The notes beneath the pieces are model-generated. The model ran no database searches. It had not been told where the DNA came from and saw only the letters and a list, made by a program, of their open reading frames with translations. Shown here piece by piece: positions 61,010 through 63,344 of a DNA stretch of 63,344 nucleotides (positions are counted from its first letter, which is position 1; each line of letters begins with the position of its first letter). The stretch comes from a virus. A program made the position numbers and the translations under genes. Where the stretch lies: IMG/VR virus record IMGVR_UViG_3300037200_000212, positions 1-63,344 of that record. One strand, 5' to 3'.

Positions 61010-62477
61010 AAAAGAAGAAATTAAAAGAGCAGCACGCGAACAATTGTGGCGTAATGGAATGCTTTCTTTTAAATTAGACAAGACTCAAAAAGAATTATAT
61101 GATCTTTATTATAATTCTAAGCATAAAATAATGACTTGGCTTTTATCTCGTCGTCAAGGAAAGACTTATACGTTATGTGTTCTAGCTTTGGAACAATGTA
61201 TAAGAAAACCAAATGCAGTAGTTAAACTTGTTTCACCAACAAAGTTACAAGTTAATAATAACGTTAGACCAATTTTACGACAACTAATAGAAGATTGTCC
61301 AAGTGATATAAAACCAGAATTCAGACAAAAAGATTATATATATTATTTCAATAATGGTTCTGAAATTCAATTAGCTGGTAGTGATAGCGGTCATGCTGAA
61401 AAACTTCGTGGTGGTGACAGTGATATCTGGATGATTGATGAAGCTGGCAGTTGCGATGATTTAAAAAATATGATTAAAAGTATTCTTTTACCAACGACTC
61501 TCATAACAAAAGGTAAAGGAATTTTAGCTTCCACTCCTCCAAAAGAATCAGATCATGAATTTTTGGATTACATTCAAGAAGCTGAACAACGTGGTTCATT
61601 AATAATGAAAACTATTGATGATAATCCACGAATTACACCAGAACAAAAAGAAGAATTAATTGCAGAATTAGGTGGAATAAATACAGATGAAGCTCGTAGA
61701 GAATTATACTGCGAAATCATAAAAGATTCCAAAACTTCTGTAATACCTGAATTTGATAGTGCCTTAGAAAAAGAAATCGTAAAAGAATGGCCAAAACCTC
61801 CATTTTTTGATGCATATGAAGGCATGGATACTGGTGGAAAAGATCTTACTGTAGTTCTTTATGGCTATTATGATTTTAGAGCTGATAAAGTTATTATAGA
61901 AGATGAAACAGTTATTAATTTTCAAGACAAAGACATGACTATTGAACATCTTGCAAAAGAAATTAATAGAAAAGAAAAAGAACTTTGGACTAATCCAATA
62001 TCTTTGGAATATCGAGCACCACACATAAGAGTAAGTGATATTAGTTATATATTGACCCAAGAAATATACATGCATAGCAGAAAATTATTCTCCAAAGAAG
62101 AAGGAGTAGATTTTCAAATAGCAAGAAAAGACGATGCAGATGCTATGATTAATAATCTTCGTATAATGATTGGAAATAAAAAAATTATTATTCATCCAAG
62201 ATGTGTAACCTTGATAAGACATTTAAAAAATGTTCGATGGGATAAACAAAGAAAAGGTTTTGCTCGCAGTACAGATGATGGACATTATGATGCAGTAGAA
62301 GCTTTAAAATATTTAGTAAGAGTTATAGAATATAAAAAAAATCCATATCCTTCTCATTATCAAATGAATATGTCTAGTTTATTTGTTAAAGACCCTGCAA
62401 AATTTGCAGAAAATGGGAATAGTCAACTAGAAAAATACAAACAAATATTTGGTATTAGAACCAAGAGGAAATTTTAA
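60993..62477 (+). CDS. terL: Terminase large subunit
   Basis: A 494-residue packaging motor. ATPase: WLLSRRQGKTYTL (Walker A), DIWMIDEAGS (Walker B and catalytic Glu), ILASTPP (coupling motif). Nuclease: YEGMDTGGKDLTVVLYG (first Asp), and DADAMINNLRIMI with late DDGHYDAVEAL. GAAGGGACAA sets the ATG at 60993, inside the small-subunit gene's end. An upstream TTG would add five residues. Confidence 0.95.
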   Translation: MTILTEKEEIKRAAREQLWRNGMLSFKLDKTQKELYDLYYNSKHKIMTWLLSRRQGKTYTLCVLALEQCIRKPNAVVKLVSPTKLQVNNNVRPILRQLIEDCPSDIKPEFRQKDYIYYFNNGSEIQLAGSDSGHAEKLRGGDSDIWMIDEAGSCDDLKNMIKSILLPTTLITKGKGILASTPPKESDHEFLDYIQEAEQRGSLIMKTIDDNPRITPEQKEELIAELGGINTDEARRELYCEIIKDSKTSVIPEFDSALEKEIVKEWPKPPFFDAYEGMDTGGKDLTVVLYGYYDFRADKVIIEDETVINFQDKDMTIEHLAKEINRKEKELWTNPISLEYRAPHIRVSDISYILTQEIYMHSRKLFSKEEGVDFQIARKDDADAMINNLRIMIGNKKIIIHPRCVTLIRHLKNVRWDKQRKGFARSTDDGHYDAVEALKYLVRVIEYKKNPYPSHYQMNMSSLFVKDPAKFAENGNSQLEKYKQIFGIRTKRKF

Positions 62478-62479
62478 TT

Positions 62480-63344
62480 ATGTCTAATTCAAGTCCTTTT
62501 AATGATCCATCGGACGTATACTTCGCGGCTAAACCCGCAGCTGATGCCGCAAGTATTATATTAGGAAAGTCTGAATCGTTTTTTAATATTCTTCGATCTA
62601 ATAGCTATTTAGATAAACTTCAAAATATGTGGCGTGCATACAATGGTGCCTATTTAAACGACTACATTGGATATGGACATAGAGTAAATTTTACTGGAGA
62701 ACAAGGTGAATTAGTTCAAATTCCTATAAACCATTTTAGAAATCTTGCACAACATATTTATGTAATGATAACCTCTTCAAGACCTACCATGGATTGTAGA
62801 GCAATTAATACAGACTATAAATCATATGCTCAGACTTATCTTGGTAATCAAATTCTCGATTATTACATGCGAGAAAAGAATCTTGAAAGCTGTTTAACAA
62901 GAGCAACAGAACATGCAATTGTACTAGGTCAAGGATATGTAAAACTTGCCTGGAATGCAACAGCTGGAGAAATATATGATGTTGATCCAGAAACAGATGA
63001 AGCAGTAAGAGAAGGTGAATTAGAATTCTCAACTCCATCTGTATTTGACATAGTTATTGATGGAACAAAAGATACATGGAATAATGATTGGTTAACTGTT
63101 AGAAATTGGGTTAATAGATTTGATCTTATTGCAAAATATCCTGAAATGGCTGATAAAATTCGAGCACTTCCTCCAAAGAATCAAAGCACAGTATATCGTC
63201 TAGCTGTTTGGTCGAATGACGATACAGATGACGTAGCAGTTTATGAGTTCTTCCATCGACAAACTGAATCAATGCCAGATGGTCGATATATGTTATTTCT
63301 CGATTCAGATGTTATTCTCTTAGATGCTAAAATGCCTTATCGAA
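62480..63344 (+). CDS. Portal protein (3' partial)
   Basis: The frame begins at ATG 62480, two bases after terL, and stays open to the window edge (288 codons). It contains SYLDKLQNMWRAYNGAYLND, IPINHFRNLAQHIYVMITS, GQGYVKLAW and VIDGTKDTWNNDWLTVRNWV, typical of podoviral portal (head-tail connector) proteins: a helical start, clip/wing-type core. The C-terminal part lies outside the window. Confidence 0.92.
   Translation, partial: MSNSSPFNDPSDVYFAAKPAADAASIILGKSESFFNILRSNSYLDKLQNMWRAYNGAYLNDYIGYGHRVNFTGEQGELVQIPINHFRNLAQHIYVMITSSRPTMDCRAINTDYKSYAQTYLGNQILDYYMREKNLESCLTRATEHAIVLGQGYVKLAWNATAGEIYDVDPETDEAVREGELEFSTPSVFDIVIDGTKDTWNNDWLTVRNWVNRFDLIAKYPEMADKIRALPPKNQSTVYRLAVWSNDDTDDVAVYEFFHRQTESMPDGRYMLFLDSDVILLDAKMPYR

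Noticed and set aside
1-63344. tRNA or rRNA genes
   Set aside because: I saw no cloverleaf or conserved tRNA arms in the gaps by eye; a tRNA scan would be needed to be certain.

Overview
The window is most of the genome of a lytic, tailed, double-stranded DNA phage with a short-tail (podovirus-type) gene set. Evidence: large terminase and portal at the right edge; adaptor, tail-hub and ejection-type virion genes at the left edge; a full replication, recombination and nucleotide set; dense packing with 1-4 nt stop/start overlaps; no integrase or lysogeny repressor. The right edge cuts the portal gene and the left edge opens in the last codons of a capsid-region gene, so the sequence reads as a circularly permuted map with a short stretch missing (rest of the portal, scaffold, most of the capsid gene). 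Base composition is AT-rich by eye. The host cannot be fixed. Signal peptides, a lipobox protein and a trypsin-fold protease point to a Gram-negative host; a Bdellovibrionota-like host is only a guess from the lipoprotein style.

Layout. (1) 1-15825, plus: virion genes (small acidic protein, adaptor with inserted beta domains, 1896-residue tail-hub protein, Q/N-rich ejection-type proteins, a GNAT-like protein), ending in a small XhlA-like membrane protein. (2) 15772-20947, minus: candidate lysis and envelope genes (holin-like, nested spanin-like pair, exported trypsin-like protease, cupin) with two HNH genes. (3) 20913-41697, minus: DNA metabolism. It holds dUTPase, dATP/dGTP diphosphohydrolase, RecA/UvsX-like recombinase, 3'-5' exonuclease, AAA+ ATPase, Rnl5-like RNA ligase, uracil-DNA glycosylase homologue, a family B DNA polymerase split in two, an AEP primase-DnaB helicase fusion, ERF annealing protein, PNK-like kinase, subtilase and a RecB/Cas4-like nuclease. 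(4) A lone plus gene at 41733-42083. (5) 42080-50406, minus: endonuclease VII-like gene, class II ribonucleotide reductase, lytic transglycosylase, metallophosphatase and many small genes, two of them coded by short tandem repeats. (6) 50407-54430, minus: four short operons, each starting at a copy of one unusual promoter; products include pyrophosphatase, a lipoprotein, an orphan HicA-like protein and duplicated microgenes. (7) 54431-55035: non-coding divergent control region. (8) 55036-58921, plus: small early-type genes (zinc ribbons, HExxH protease, HAD phosphatase, SLOG protein). (9) 58918-60129, minus: M15 peptidase, GIY-YIG endonuclease, zinc ribbon. (10) 60304-end, plus: small-terminase candidate, large terminase, portal.

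Most unusual points. Four minus-strand promoters (near 50448, 52112, 53190 and 54430) share a GG-N10-GC core that fits the sigma-54 -24/-12 consensus, plus an upstream element at a constant distance of 45-47 bp. A nine-base word, TATAGTAAC, is strongly enriched at 53.3-55.3 kb, including inside a coding gene where it is read in two frames. The uracil-DNA glycosylase homologue has Ser in place of its catalytic Asp. DNA polymerase B is split between motifs B and C by an unrelated gene. A decayed HNH-AP2 gene sits behind a 21-codon remnant that resembles the start of the next gene, the recombinase. The phage also encodes at least three proteases that look exported.
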